Assembly: GCF_964026545.1 (NCBI RefSeq)
Contig: NZ_OZ032156.1
Span: forward strand, 682,001 to 746,000
Direction of reading: 5' to 3'
Source: Candidatus Tisiphia endosymbiont of Dioctria linearis
GTDB lineage: Bacteria; Pseudomonadota; Alphaproteobacteria; Rickettsiales; Rickettsiaceae
DNA: 64,000 bases
Shown: positions 55,897 through 64,000 of the stretch, piece after piece
How positions within the stretch are numbered: position 1 is the stretch's first letter
Layout: every line of letters starts with the position of its first letter
Position numbers and translations under genes: made by a program
Notes under the pieces: generated by a model
Told to the model about the DNA's origin: nothing
Database searches by the model: none
Seen by the model: the letters and a program-made list of their open reading frames with translations, nothing else

Positions 55897-57288
55897 ATGC
55901 GTTCAGCTATTATTGATATTGGTTATAATGCCGTGAGAGCTGTAGTCTATGAATGTGATAGGCTTGGAGCTCCAGAAATTTTTAATGATAAATTTAAAAG
56001 TGATATTATTAATTTACTTAATCTAGATAACATAGACATCAAGCATCAAGCATATTTGTCGCTACAATATTTGGTACATATTTTTGATAGGTTATCAGTA
56101 ACAGATGTTAAATGCGTTGCTACTGCTGTACTTAGAGGACATCCAAGAGCTGAAGAGTTTAGAGGGATAGTTAAAAGAAAATTTAATATTGATATTGAAA
56201 TTATTTCTGGCGACCGCGAGGCTTATCTTACAGCTACCGGATTAATTTCTGGTATCAATGACGCTTGTGGTATAGCAGCAGACTTAGGTGGAGGTAGTCT
56301 TGAGCTTGTCCAAATTAAAGACAGAAAGGTTGGTATCTTAAAGTCTTTACCTTTAGGTACTGGTCTAATCGCTAATAATCACTTTGATGATATTGATATA
56401 ATTAGTCAAATGATCAAGAAAGAATTTGAAGAATTACATTGCCAAAACTTATACTTAATAGGAGGAGCTTTAAGATTAATGGGGCGTTCTTATATGGAGT
56501 TTGTTCATTACCCTCTTAAAAACTTACATAACCTTGAAATAAACAGTAAGGAATTTGAGCTATATCTTGAAAGATTGGCTAATTCTATCAGTGAGAAAAA
56601 GCAATATAAGTCAAGAATTCATGCCAATGCAATTTTAGTAGCAAAATCTATGCTAAATGTCTTCTTACCGGAAAAGGTAATAATTTCAAATTATGGTTTA
56701 AAAGAAGGGGTTAGATTTGATTGTCTTCCTAAAGAAGAACAGCAAAAAGATATTATCTATGAACGAATCAAGACATTAGTAAATTTTGACGAAACTACTT
56801 GTAATATCAAAAATTATACAGAAGTTATTAAACCTATATTAATTCAACCAGATACCACGACAATTAGTATAATTGCTTTGGTTATAATGCTTGCACAATA
56901 TAATAAAAATATTGATAGAACACTGCGTTCTAATTTTATTGTTGCATTTATTTTAGCTTCAGATATTCCTTTTACTCATCGTCAACGATTGATGATGAGT
57001 AACGCTCTTGCACTTAGCTATACATCCAAAAGTGATACATATATTAATAGGCTGGCAAAAAGAATGATTGATCAGTATGATTATTGTAACAGTCATATAA
57101 TAGGTAATTTTATAAAAATTGCTAGGGAAATTGATGGGCCAAGATTTCAATCACCATCTTTTTCTTTTGAATTAAAAAATGATAAATATATTGAAATTTC
57201 TACACTAAATATTTTACCAAAACCAGTTTTTACCAAACTATGTGAATATCTAAAAGCTATAGGTTTTGCTCGAAAGAATATTTGTTGA
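55897..57288 (+). CDS. gppA: Exopolyphosphatase/pppGpp phosphatase (Ppx/GppA family)
   Basis: The 463-residue protein has the ASKHA phosphate-binding loops of the Ppx/GppA family: IIDIGYNAVRAVVYE at the start, ADLGGGSLELVQI near residue 128 and an HD-like helical C-terminal part. It removes phosphate from polyphosphate ends or converts pppGpp to ppGpp. It lies behind virD4, as in Rickettsia genomes, and the window also holds separate alarmone synthetase and hydrolase proteins. Confidence 0.9.
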   Translation: MRSAIIDIGYNAVRAVVYECDRLGAPEIFNDKFKSDIINLLNLDNIDIKHQAYLSLQYLVHIFDRLSVTDVKCVATAVLRGHPRAEEFRGIVKRKFNIDIEIISGDREAYLTATGLISGINDACGIAADLGGGSLELVQIKDRKVGILKSLPLGTGLIANNHFDDIDIISQMIKKEFEELHCQNLYLIGGALRLMGRSYMEFVHYPLKNLHNLEINSKEFELYLERLANSISEKKQYKSRIHANAILVAKSMLNVFLPEKVIISNYGLKEGVRFDCLPKEEQQKDIIYERIKTLVNFDETTCNIKNYTEVIKPILIQPDTTTISIIALVIMLAQYNKNIDRTLRSNFIVAFILASDIPFTHRQRLMMSNALALSYTSKSDTYINRLAKRMIDQYDYCNSHIIGNFIKIAREIDGPRFQSPSFSFELKNDKYIEISTLNILPKPVFTKLCEYLKAIGFARKNIC

Positions 57289-57328
57289 ATTTCTAAGTAA
57301 CGTATAAAAAACTTTAGCTTTCTAGAAT

Positions 57329-58270
57329 ATGACACAAGAAGCAATTAGAATATCTGAAATACAGGAAAAGAATTATAGTTTTAGTGAACTTGTAAATAAT
57401 TTGTCTTGTCAAAAACAAGAATATAATATCTTAAAAAATAGTTTTGATTTAAATAATCAAGCAACCCTATTTGAAGGTGATTGCATGAAATTATTAAAAC
57501 AAATTCCAGATAACAGTATAAATTTAATAATAACATCACCGCCATATAACATAGGTAAGGAATACGAAAAAAAATTAGATATTAATAAATATTATAATTG
57601 GCAAAAAGAAGTCATCAATGAGTGCTATAGAGTGCTAAAAGATGATGGACATATTTGTTGGCAGGTCGGTAATTATGTAGAAAATGGAGAAGTAATACCT
57701 TTAGATATTTTATTATATCCTATATTTTCAGAATTAAAAATGAAAATGAGAAATAGGGTTATTTGGCATTTTGGACATGGATTACACGCTTCAAAAAGAT
57801 TCTCTGGAAGACATGAAACTATTATGTGGTTTAGTAAAACCGACAATTATTACTTTGACTTAGATGCTGTTAGGATACCTCAAAAATATCCTAATAAAAA
57901 ATATTTTAAAGGTAACAAAAAAGGGGAATTGTCTTGTAATCCAAAAGGTAAAAACCCATCAGATGTTTGGGATATTCCAAATGTAAAAAGTAATCATATA
58001 GAAAAAACGGAACACCCGTGTCAATTTCCTGTCGGTTTAGTTGAAAGGTTGGTTTTATCAATGACCAAAAAAAATGATATTGTTTTAGATCCTTTTGTTG
58101 GTTCTGGTAGTTCTTTTGTTGCAAGTCTAAAAAATTCTAGAAAATGTATAGGGGCAGAAATAGATAAAAAATATATAAATATTTCAAAAAAAAGAATTAA
58201 AGAAACATTAAATGGAACTATTATGGTTAGAGAAATGAATAAACCCGTCTATGAACCTGAAACAGTATAA
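57329..58270 (+). CDS. DNA methyltransferase (N4/N6, beta class), probably of a type II R-M system
   Basis: The 313 residues show the catalytic motif TSPPYN (69-74) first and the SAM-binding FVGSGSS later, the beta-class order used by N6-adenine and N4-cytosine enzymes. The target-recognition region lies between them (about 110-230). Directly downstream is the wreck of a restriction enzyme gene, so this is the surviving half of an R-M system. The sequence modified cannot be read from the protein. Confidence 0.93.
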   Translation: MTQEAIRISEIQEKNYSFSELVNNLSCQKQEYNILKNSFDLNNQATLFEGDCMKLLKQIPDNSINLIITSPPYNIGKEYEKKLDINKYYNWQKEVINECYRVLKDDGHICWQVGNYVENGEVIPLDILLYPIFSELKMKMRNRVIWHFGHGLHASKRFSGRHETIMWFSKTDNYYFDLDAVRIPQKYPNKKYFKGNKKGELSCNPKGKNPSDVWDIPNVKSNHIEKTEHPCQFPVGLVERLVLSMTKKNDIVLDPFVGSGSSFVASLKNSRKCIGAEIDKKYINISKKRIKETLNGTIMVREMNKPVYEPETV

Positions 58271-58271
58271 T

Positions 58272-58451
58272 ATGAAAATAGTTTATTAATATTCTCATCT
58301 TGGGGGAAGACAAATTTTACAACTTGATTATCCTAAAATTTTTCAAGAAGTTCATGAATCAATAAAAGCGATAAATGACATAAAGAAAAATAAGGTCAGC
58401 CAAGAGAAAACAAGCAAAGGAAAAATGCTTTATTCACCAAAATTACTATAA
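58272..58451 (+). pseudogene. Restriction endonuclease remnant (BglII-like family)
   Basis: From ATG 58272 the frame reads MKIVY, a TAA where a Glu codon (GAA) would fit, and then YSHLGGRQILQLDYPKIFQ with KVSQEKTSKGKMLYSPK before a second stop. YSHLGG at the start and KTxKGxxLYSP are, from memory, typical of the N-terminus of BglII-type restriction enzymes. The remaining ~150 residues are absent; a family B repeat follows at 58452. The start is one base from the methyltransferase stop. Confidence 0.7.
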
Positions 58452-58500
58452 ATTTGGATTGCTTCGTAGCCACTAAAGTGGTTTCCCGCAATGACGTTTA
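58452..58500. repeat. Palindromic repeat family B, half copy
   Basis: 'ggattgcttcgtagccactaaagtggtttcccgcaatgacg' lies at the broken end of the restriction enzyme remnant. Confidence 0.65.
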
Positions 58501-58553
58501 CACCCTTGCTGACAAAATATTTTTGGGTAATATAAGATACTGAAGAAGAAATT

Positions 58554-58970
58554 ATGATAAAATGTACTCGCAGAATTGAATTTGATGCAGCTCATAGAGT
58601 GATTGGGCATGAGAATAAATGTAAATTTTTACACGGTCATCGTTATGTCCTTGAAGTTACCGCTGGATCTGATGTGGTTGATAATCTTGGTATGGTTGTA
58701 GATTTTGGTCACATGAAATCGGTAATAAAACACTGGATAGATGATAATTTTGATCATAATATTATATTACATCAAAATGATAAAGAGATAGGAGATAAAA
58801 TATGTGACTGGACTGGTCAGAAAATATATTATATGCAACAAAATCCAACAGCAGAAAATATAGCATTACACTTAAAGTTGGATATCTTGCCAAAATTATT
58901 TACTAATAGTTCCCTTTTTGTTGCAAAAGTCAAATTATTTGAAACACCTAATTGCTTTGTTGAGGTATAA
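58554..58970 (+). CDS. queD: 6-carboxytetrahydropterin synthase (QueD/PTPS family)
   Basis: QueD makes 6-carboxytetrahydropterin in queuosine synthesis. The 138-residue length fits. The zinc His residues are in FDAAHR (His14) and HGHRY (His27, His29), and the catalytic Cys23 is in NKCKFLHGH. It is followed without a gap by cutA. No other queuosine gene is in the window. Confidence 0.93.
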   Translation: MIKCTRRIEFDAAHRVIGHENKCKFLHGHRYVLEVTAGSDVVDNLGMVVDFGHMKSVIKHWIDDNFDHNIILHQNDKEIGDKICDWTGQKIYYMQQNPTAENIALHLKLDILPKLFTNSSLFVAKVKLFETPNCFVEV

Positions 58971-59285
58971 GTGGTACAAAGATGTTGTGTAATTTTAACT
59001 ACGACCGATGACCAGCAAGTAGTAGACAAACTAACCATTAGTTTGTTGGAAGCAAATTTAGCTGCTTGCATACAAGTAGACAATGTAGTCAGCTATTTTA
59101 AATGGGAAGGTAAGATATCTTCTGTACCAGAATTTCGTATTGTAGTAAAAGCCAAGTCTGATAACTACAATGCAATAGAAAAGATGATTATTGATATACA
59201 CAATTATGATCTTCCTCAAATAATAAAGCTCGACATTCAAGATGGGCTACCGGCGTATTTAAACTGGGTAACTCAAAGTATCTAA
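58971..59285 (+). CDS. cutA: CutA1-family divalent cation tolerance protein
   Basis: The 104-residue protein matches the CutA1 trimer fold: CCVILTTTDDQQVVDKL, LEANLAACIQVDNVVSYFKWEGKI, and the closing YLNWV. It starts with GTG immediately after the queD stop, so it is translated from the same message. The function in metal tolerance is not well settled for the family. Confidence 0.93.
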   Translation: MVQRCCVILTTTDDQQVVDKLTISLLEANLAACIQVDNVVSYFKWEGKISSVPEFRIVVKAKSDNYNAIEKMIIDIHNYDLPQIIKLDIQDGLPAYLNWVTQSI

Positions 59286-59431
59286 TTTAAGAGAGTGTTT
59301 ATTAGAATTAAGATTTACTCAATTATAGCAAAAAGAGTTGTAATTATAGTACAACTAGTTTTTACTATAGGCATTCACCTGAAATCAGTAAAATAAGTTT
59401 AAAACACTCTTTAATTTAATTAAGTATAATA
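59286..59431. other. Short intergenic inverted repeat
   Basis: AAGAGAGTGTTT (59289-59300) and AAACACTCTT (59402-59411) face each other across about 100 bases between cutA and gltP. This may be another small palindromic element or may act on transcription. Confidence 0.45.
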
Positions 59432-60637
59432 ATGAAATTATGGAAAAAAGTTACATTGGGGTTAATCTTAGGTATAGTGTTTGGTATATATTTTCCTGAA
59501 TATGTATCTTACATAAAAACGGTAGGAGATATTTTTCTGCGTTTGATAAAAATGATTATTGCTCCTTTAATATTTTTTAGTTTAGTAGCGGGCATAACTA
59601 GTATGAATGACCCTGCTTCTCTTGGTAGAGTGGGGTTAAAGGCGGTTGCAGCTTTCTTAGGCACGACCTTCTTTGCCGTAGTTTTTGGTATTACAGTTGC
59701 TCTTATATTAAAGCCAGGGCATGGTGTACATATTAACTTTGATGTTGCACAAACTATACCGCAAGAAAAATCCTTTAACATACTTAACTTTTTTGTAAGT
59801 ATTGTGCCCGAGAATGTAGTAGGTTCATTTGCCAATTCTAATGTTTTACAAATTGTATTCTTTGCAATATTTTTTGGACTTGTGATAAATAAAATGGGTA
59901 TTAGTGCTGAACCAATTAAGAATTTATTTCATATATTATCAAAAGTGGTGTTAAAAATGATCTCAATGATCATTCAGATTTCTCCATATGGTGCATTTGC
60001 TTTAACGGCTTGGATAGTTGGTACTCAGGGCTTTGATGTAATGATTAGCTTGTCCAAATTAGTTGCTGCGGTAGTTATTGCTATGATATGTCAATATGGT
60101 ATTTTTGGCATGTTAATTTATCTATTCTGTCGAATATCACCATTACCTTTTTATAGAAAAAGTCTAGAATATCAGGTACTTGCCTTTTCTACTTCTAGTA
60201 GTAAGGCAACGCTTGCCACTACTATGCAAGTTTGTCGTGAACGACTAGGTATATCTGAATCTAGCACTTCTTTTGTATTGCCGCTTGGTGCATCGATAAA
60301 TATGGATGGGTTTGCGATAAACTTAGCTCTTACCACTATATTTTTTGCACAAATGATGGGGGTAGATTTAGCATTACATGATTATTTAGTAATTATTATT
60401 ACCTCAACTCTTGGATCTATCGGTGGAGCTGGTATTCCTGGAGCTTCCTTAATAATGCTACCTATGGTTCTGTCTTCAATCAACTTACCGATTGAGGGGG
60501 TTGCTATAATCGCTGGAATTGACAGGATATTAGATATGTTACGTACGACCATTAATATTACAGGTGATGCAACAATTACCTTGATTATCGATAATAGTGA
60601 AGGTACTCTGGATAAAGATACATATAACTCGGTCTAA
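59432..60637 (+). CDS. gltP: Dicarboxylate/amino acid:cation symporter (GltP family)
   Basis: The 401-residue inner-membrane carrier has about eight helices and the two hairpin loops of the family: a serine-rich HP1 stretch (AFSTSSSKATLATT) and HP2 (GSIGGAGIPGASLIML), plus the substrate-binding NMDGFAI in helix 7 and the helix-8 INITGDA. It imports glutamate/aspartate or dicarboxylates with protons or sodium. It is single, on the same strand as gltA. Confidence 0.95.
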   Translation: MKLWKKVTLGLILGIVFGIYFPEYVSYIKTVGDIFLRLIKMIIAPLIFFSLVAGITSMNDPASLGRVGLKAVAAFLGTTFFAVVFGITVALILKPGHGVHINFDVAQTIPQEKSFNILNFFVSIVPENVVGSFANSNVLQIVFFAIFFGLVINKMGISAEPIKNLFHILSKVVLKMISMIIQISPYGAFALTAWIVGTQGFDVMISLSKLVAAVVIAMICQYGIFGMLIYLFCRISPLPFYRKSLEYQVLAFSTSSSKATLATTMQVCRERLGISESSTSFVLPLGASINMDGFAINLALTTIFFAQMMGVDLALHDYLVIIITSTLGSIGGAGIPGASLIMLPMVLSSINLPIEGVAIIAGIDRILDMLRTTINITGDATITLIIDNSEGTLDKDTYNSV

Positions 60638-60683
60638 AAATATTAGAATTTTGGTATTAGTGGGCAATAAAAATATGATATAG

Positions 60684-60812
60684 TATAGTCAATAGTTAAA
60701 CGTCATTGCGAGACCACGCAAGTAGGTCGTGGCAATCCATTATCTTGGATTGCTTCGTCGGCTCACACCTCCTCGCTAATAGACGGTGTGATGCTAATCG
60801 GGTTAACTATAG
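60684..60812. repeat. Palindromic repeat family B, best complete copy
   Basis: It begins TATAGTCAATAGTTAAACG and ends AATCGGGTTAACTATA, with the inner modules 'gtcattgcgagaccacg', 'gtggcaatcca', 'ggattgcttcgtcgg' and 'cctcgctaatagacg'. The outer ends resemble those of family A, so the two families may share a mobiliser. It lies directly before gltA. Confidence 0.8.
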
Positions 60813-60832
60813 TATGAAAAAATGAAGGATAT

Positions 60833-62119
60833 ATGAAAATAGAAAATGTTGAACTAAAAATAGGAGATAAAATTTTTAATTTACCAGTAAAGACAGCTTC
60901 GATCGGTCAAGATGTTATTGATGTTAGCAGTATATATTCATTAACAGGCTATTTCACTTACGACCCTGGATTTATGTCTACAGCAGCTTGTAAATCGGCT
61001 ATGACATATATAGACGGTGATCAGGGGATATTGAGATATCGGGGATATGATATTAAAACATTAGCAGAAAGAAGTAATTTTTTAGAGGTATCCTATTTGC
61101 TATTAAATGGTGAATTGCCGACTATTGATCAATATAAATCTTTCTCTCAGAAAATTACTTATCATTCTTTGATTAATGAGCAGCTTAGAAATTTATTTAT
61201 GGCGTTTTGTCCATCAGATCATCCTATGGCAATTATGCTGGCGGTGGTAGGCTCTTTATCTGCATTCTATCCAGATTTTCTAAATGTAGAAGAAAATGAG
61301 CGTGAGTTGATTGCTATTAGAATGATTGCAAAAATGCCAACTATTGCGGCAATGGCATATAAATATTCAATAGGACAGCCTTTTATCTATCCTGACAATA
61401 GCTTAGATTTTACTGAAAATTTTCTCTATATGATGTTCTCAACACCTTGTGAAAAATATAAGGTGAATCAGGTAGTAAAAAATGCCTTAGATAAAATATT
61501 TATCCTCCATGCTGACCATGAGCAGAATGCCTCCACTTCGACAGTACGTTTAGCCGGATCATCCGGAGCAAATCCATTTGCTTGTATCAGTACTGGCATA
61601 GCTTCTTTATGGGGTCCAGCCCATGGTGGAGCTAATGAGGCAGTAATTAACATGTTGAAAGAAATTGGCACCATAAACCGTATTCCGGAATATATCGCAC
61701 GGGCAAAAGATAAAAACGATCCATTCCGATTAATGGGTTTTGGTCACCGAGTTTATAAAAGTTATGATCCAAGAGCAATTGTACTTAGAGAAACTTGCAA
61801 AGAAGTATTAGATGAGTTAGGGAACCGTAATAACCCCTTATTACAAATTGCTACTGAGCTTGAAAAAATTGCTCTCAATGACCAATATTTTATCGATCGC
61901 AAGCTTTATCCGAATGTTGATTTTTATTCTGGTATTATTTATCAGGCTATGGGTATACCATCACAGATGTTTACAGTATTGTTTGCTATGGCAAGAACTG
62001 TCGGCTGGATGGGGCAATGGAAAGAGATGCATGAAGATCCAGAACAAAAAATTAGCAGACCTCGGCAATTATATACTGGGTATGTACAAAGAGAATTTAT
62101 GCCTTATGATAAAAGATAG
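60833..62119 (+). CDS. gltA: Citrate synthase
   Basis: Citrate synthase condenses acetyl-CoA and oxaloacetate. The 428-residue length fits the type II enzyme. Catalytic residues lie in [39 protein letters not shown] and DFYSGIIY. The protein follows rickettsial GltA closely as I recall it, with many changes in the N-terminal third, so the organism is near but probably not within the well-known spotted fever or typhus groups. The ATG at 60833 is preceded by GAAGGA. Confidence 0.98.
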   Translation: MKIENVELKIGDKIFNLPVKTASIGQDVIDVSSIYSLTGYFTYDPGFMSTAACKSAMTYIDGDQGILRYRGYDIKTLAERSNFLEVSYLLLNGELPTIDQYKSFSQKITYHSLINEQLRNLFMAFCPSDHPMAIMLAVVGSLSAFYPDFLNVEENERELIAIRMIAKMPTIAAMAYKYSIGQPFIYPDNSLDFTENFLYMMFSTPCEKYKVNQVVKNALDKIFILHADHEQNASTSTVRLAGSSGANPFACISTGIASLWGPAHGGANEAVINMLKEIGTINRIPEYIARAKDKNDPFRLMGFGHRVYKSYDPRAIVLRETCKEVLDELGNRNNPLLQIATELEKIALNDQYFIDRKLYPNVDFYSGIIYQAMGIPSQMFTVLFAMARTVGWMGQWKEMHEDPEQKISRPRQLYTGYVQREFMPYDKR

Positions 62120-62137
62120 CTAAAAAATAAGGTAGCT

Positions 62138-62180
62138 TTATGGATTGCTTCGACCATTACATGGTCTTGCAATGACGCCT
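62138..62180. repeat. Palindromic repeat family B, half copy
   Basis: 'ggattgcttcgaccattacatggtcttgcaatgacg' lies between the convergent gltA and tolA genes. AT-rich sequence without a gene follows to 62328. Confidence 0.65.
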
Positions 62181-62328
62181 ATGAGCAATGGAGGAAATCT
62201 ATAACACCACAAAACTCATTTGTGGTATTAATTTTTTGGATTTCCATCTACGCAGAATGGCATAGTAGAAAGGTATTTTTCTTAAACTTATATCCTAAAA
62301 TATTCTATATCAAATCCCAAAAATTACT

Positions 62329-63255
62329 TTAGTTATTGCTATTACTCGGATTAAAAAGAAAATTAAATTCTTTCCAGCTATCGTAACGTTGAGGGTCTAG
62401 ATTATTAATAGGGCTTGCTTGCCATACTGCCCTCATTGCACTGTCAGATAGAGCATCACAAGCTGTTTTCGTTATATTTGGGCATATTGTTTCTTTTACT
62501 TTTACTTCTTTAACATTGCCATCTTTATTTAAAGCTATATACAAAATTACCCTTAACTGCTCAAGATTTTGTATCCCAATAGGCTTACTCCATAATCTCT
62601 CTATTTGTTGCTTAATTAAAGATATTTCACTGATAGAAAGAGCTAACGTGTCATCGTATGAACCTTTCGATTCCTGAGTTTCTTTATTTTCTTTGGCTCT
62701 TGCTTGTTTATTTGACTTTGCATTAGAGCCTTCGGATGATTGCTCTAAATTTTTAAGCAAAGAATCTAAGTCACTTTTATTAGGAATTTTCTTTTTTTTC
62801 TCAATTGGCTTCTTTGCTTCTGTAGGCTTTTTCACTTCTGTAGGTTTCTTCTCTTCTATAGCCTTCTTTTTTTCGATAATAGGTTTTTCTTCTAGAGGCT
62901 TTTTTTCCTCAATAATAGGCTTCTCTTCAATGGACTTCTTCTCTTCTACCGGTTTTTCTTCTACAATTTTCTTTTCTTCAACAGCCTTCTCTACAGGTTT
63001 TTTCTCTTCTACATAATCAGGTTTGCTTTGTTCTACCTTTTTTACATCTTGATTTTCTATAGCTTTTTCAGGTTGTTTGGTTTTATTGGGTACATTAGAT
63101 TGATTACTAATCGGTAACATTTCAAAAACTATTACTTGCTCTTCAGGAAGTTTTTTAAACAATGATGGCATACCAAATAAGAAAAAATAAATTATTAGTA
63201 AATGAAGTGCCATCGAGCAAATAAAAGAGACAGAAACAATATTATTATTTTTCAT
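62329..63255 (-). CDS. tolA: TolA-like protein (Tol-Pal system)
   Basis: TolA bridges the inner membrane to the Tol-Pal complex at the outer membrane. The 308 residues show one transmembrane helix (SVSFICSMALHLLIIYFFLFGMP, about 7-29), a long Lys/Glu/Pro-rich rod made of repeats such as VEEKKPVEK and IEEKKP (about 80-160), and a C-terminal TonB/TolA-like domain with the IERLWSKP start. The rod could change length by repeat loss. The start overlaps tolR by 11 bases. Confidence 0.9.
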   Translation of the reverse strand: MKNNNIVSVSFICSMALHLLIIYFFLFGMPSLFKKLPEEQVIVFEMLPISNQSNVPNKTKQPEKAIENQDVKKVEQSKPDYVEEKKPVEKAVEEKKIVEEKPVEEKKSIEEKPIIEEKKPLEEKPIIEKKKAIEEKKPTEVKKPTEAKKPIEKKKKIPNKSDLDSLLKNLEQSSEGSNAKSNKQARAKENKETQESKGSYDDTLALSISEISLIKQQIERLWSKPIGIQNLEQLRVILYIALNKDGNVKEVKVKETICPNITKTACDALSDSAMRAVWQASPINNLDPQRYDSWKEFNFLFNPSNSNN

Positions 63256-63691
63256 TATATTTAATATTTGAAACTAGTGCTACTTTAGAAAAGCCAGCTG
63301 TATGGATTTCAGCTACAACACTAACTACCTCACCATAGGATACATTTTTATCTCCTCTTACAAAAATTCTAGTATCTTTTTTTTCTTTTGTAATATTAGT
63401 TAGCTTGCTAGCCAAATTTTGTCTTTCTATTTTAGATTCTAATAAATATAATTCTCCTTTATTGTTAATACTAATCACTAACGGCTCATCTTGTCCTGAC
63501 AGTGGACTAGAAGTTGTTTCTGGTAGATCAACATTAATACCTGATACTAGCATTGGAGAGGTTATCATAAAGATGATTAACAATACTAGCATAACATCAA
63601 CGAGTGGTGTAACGTTAATCTCGCTGACTAAATTACTTCTTGCTCTTTGATTGCCTGAGTTATTACCTAAGTTGCGTAATTGTATTGCCAT
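63245..63691 (-). CDS. tolR: TolR/ExbD-family protein
   Basis: TolR works with TolQ as a proton-driven motor. The 148-residue protein has SEINVTPLVDVMLVLLIIFMIT, the family helix with the proton-carrying Asp, and a short periplasmic domain ending KVALVSN. It overlaps tolQ by one base and tolA by 11 bases. Confidence 0.95.
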   Translation of the reverse strand: MAIQLRNLGNNSGNQRARSNLVSEINVTPLVDVMLVLLIIFMITSPMLVSGINVDLPETTSSPLSGQDEPLVISINNKGELYLLESKIERQNLASKLTNITKEKKDTRIFVRGDKNVSYGEVVSVVAEIHTAGFSKVALVSNIKYNEK

Positions 63692-64000
63692 TACATTTTT
63701 CCTTCATCTATAGCTCTTGATAATATAGAACTAAGCTCATTAATAAAATCATCGATTTTGTTGTTAATCTTAATTATTTGCGAGGAAAGGTAATTATAAA
63801 AAATCACTGCCGGAATTGCTGCAAATAAGCCAATTGCCGTTGCAAGTAGAGCTTCTGCAATACCAGGGGCGACAACAGCAAGTGAGGTGTTTTTTGATGC
63901 TGCAATAGACTGAAAACTATGCATAATCCCCCAGACAGTACCCAGCAATCCTATGAATGGTGTACTAGAAGCAACAGTTGCCAAAAAACCTAAATTTTGT
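63691..64000 (-). CDS. tolQ: TolQ/ExbB-family protein, 3' part
   Basis: The frame is open to the window edge, so the gene is cut at its 5' end and the apparent ATG at 63984 is internal. The visible part is the typical TolQ region FLATVASSTPFIGLLGTVWGI-MHSF followed by APGIAEALLATAIGLFAAIPAVIFYN, which holds two transmembrane helices with the conserved Thr residues of the proton path. Confidence 0.95.
   Translation of the reverse strand, partial: QNLGFLATVASSTPFIGLLGTVWGIMHSFQSIAASKNTSLAVVAPGIAEALLATAIGLFAAIPAVIFYNYLSSQIIKINNKIDDFINELSSILSRAIDEGKM

Noticed and set aside
58554..58970. QueD considered as a host-type 6-pyruvoyl tetrahydropterin synthase
   Set aside because: Cys23 in NKCKFLHGH and the short bacterial length fit QueD; nothing else points to biopterin synthesis.

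Overview
The window is AT-rich, intron-free and gene-dense. It looks like part of the chromosome of an obligate intracellular alphaproteobacterium of the family Rickettsiaceae, either Rickettsia itself or a close sister such as the Torix group or Ca. Megaira. The evidence is the gene content and order (an Rvh-type virB8-virB9-virB10-virB11-virD4 cluster followed by gppA, and trxA/PPSR/hemE/hemH/hemJ), a circularly permuted two-piece tmRNA, a citrate synthase that reads as rickettsial but clearly diverged, and many short palindromic repeats, some inside coding regions. Species assignment would need a database search.

Layout. 1-2 kb: 3' end of a class D beta-lactamase and an IS110 transposase with a possible bridge-RNA region. 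2-8 kb: AEC permease, malic enzyme, outer-membrane barrel, RpiB, NlpD-like lipoprotein. 8-14 kb: ABC exporter, AsmA with a palindromic insert, a decayed gene, PgsA. 14-19 kb: an accessory locus with a frameshifted membrane sensor-kinase-like gene, a STAND/NB-ARC-TPR protein that carries a signal peptide, and a small alarmone synthetase. 19-25 kb: type I secretion pair, YidD, frameshifted NudC, VOC protein, a structured leader and a decayed VapBC. 25-35 kb: Wzm/Wzt, TrxA, an amidase-fold protein without catalytic residues, PPSR, the probable chromosomal origin (about 29.5-29.88 kb), HemE, HemH, HemJ and PriA. 35-43 kb: MFS transporter, alarmone hydrolase, CcmF, CBS/CNNM protein, lysozyme-inhibitor-like protein, MidA, Lgt. 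43-50 kb: HAD protein, MscS channel, class II aldolase, GNAT, tmRNA, SspB, RNase H, NDUFA12, MlaD. 50-57 kb: type IV secretion genes and GppA. 57-64 kb: orphan DNA methyltransferase with a dead nuclease partner, QueD, CutA, GltP, citrate synthase and a Tol cluster cut off at the window edge.

Genes mostly point away from the origin near 29.7 kb. Minus-strand genes predominate from 19 to 29.5 kb and plus-strand genes from 29.9 to 36.6 kb, as expected for co-directional replication and transcription. Physical links suggest shared work: tmRNA lies beside the adaptor SspB; RNase H, NDUFA12 and MlaD are tightly packed; T4SS genes overlap; heme-synthesis genes overlap; TolQ-TolR-TolA overlap.

Reductive decay is visible throughout. 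There are frameshifts in A8 tracts (nudC, MFS), a truncated VapC, a dead restriction enzyme, a transposase fragment, and repeat-derived protein ends (HemH, RNase H). The most unusual items are the accessory sensor/NB-ARC/alarmone locus, the amidase-fold pseudoenzyme next to the origin, repeats that supply start signals or protein segments, and a shared promoter-proximal motif before mscS and virB8.
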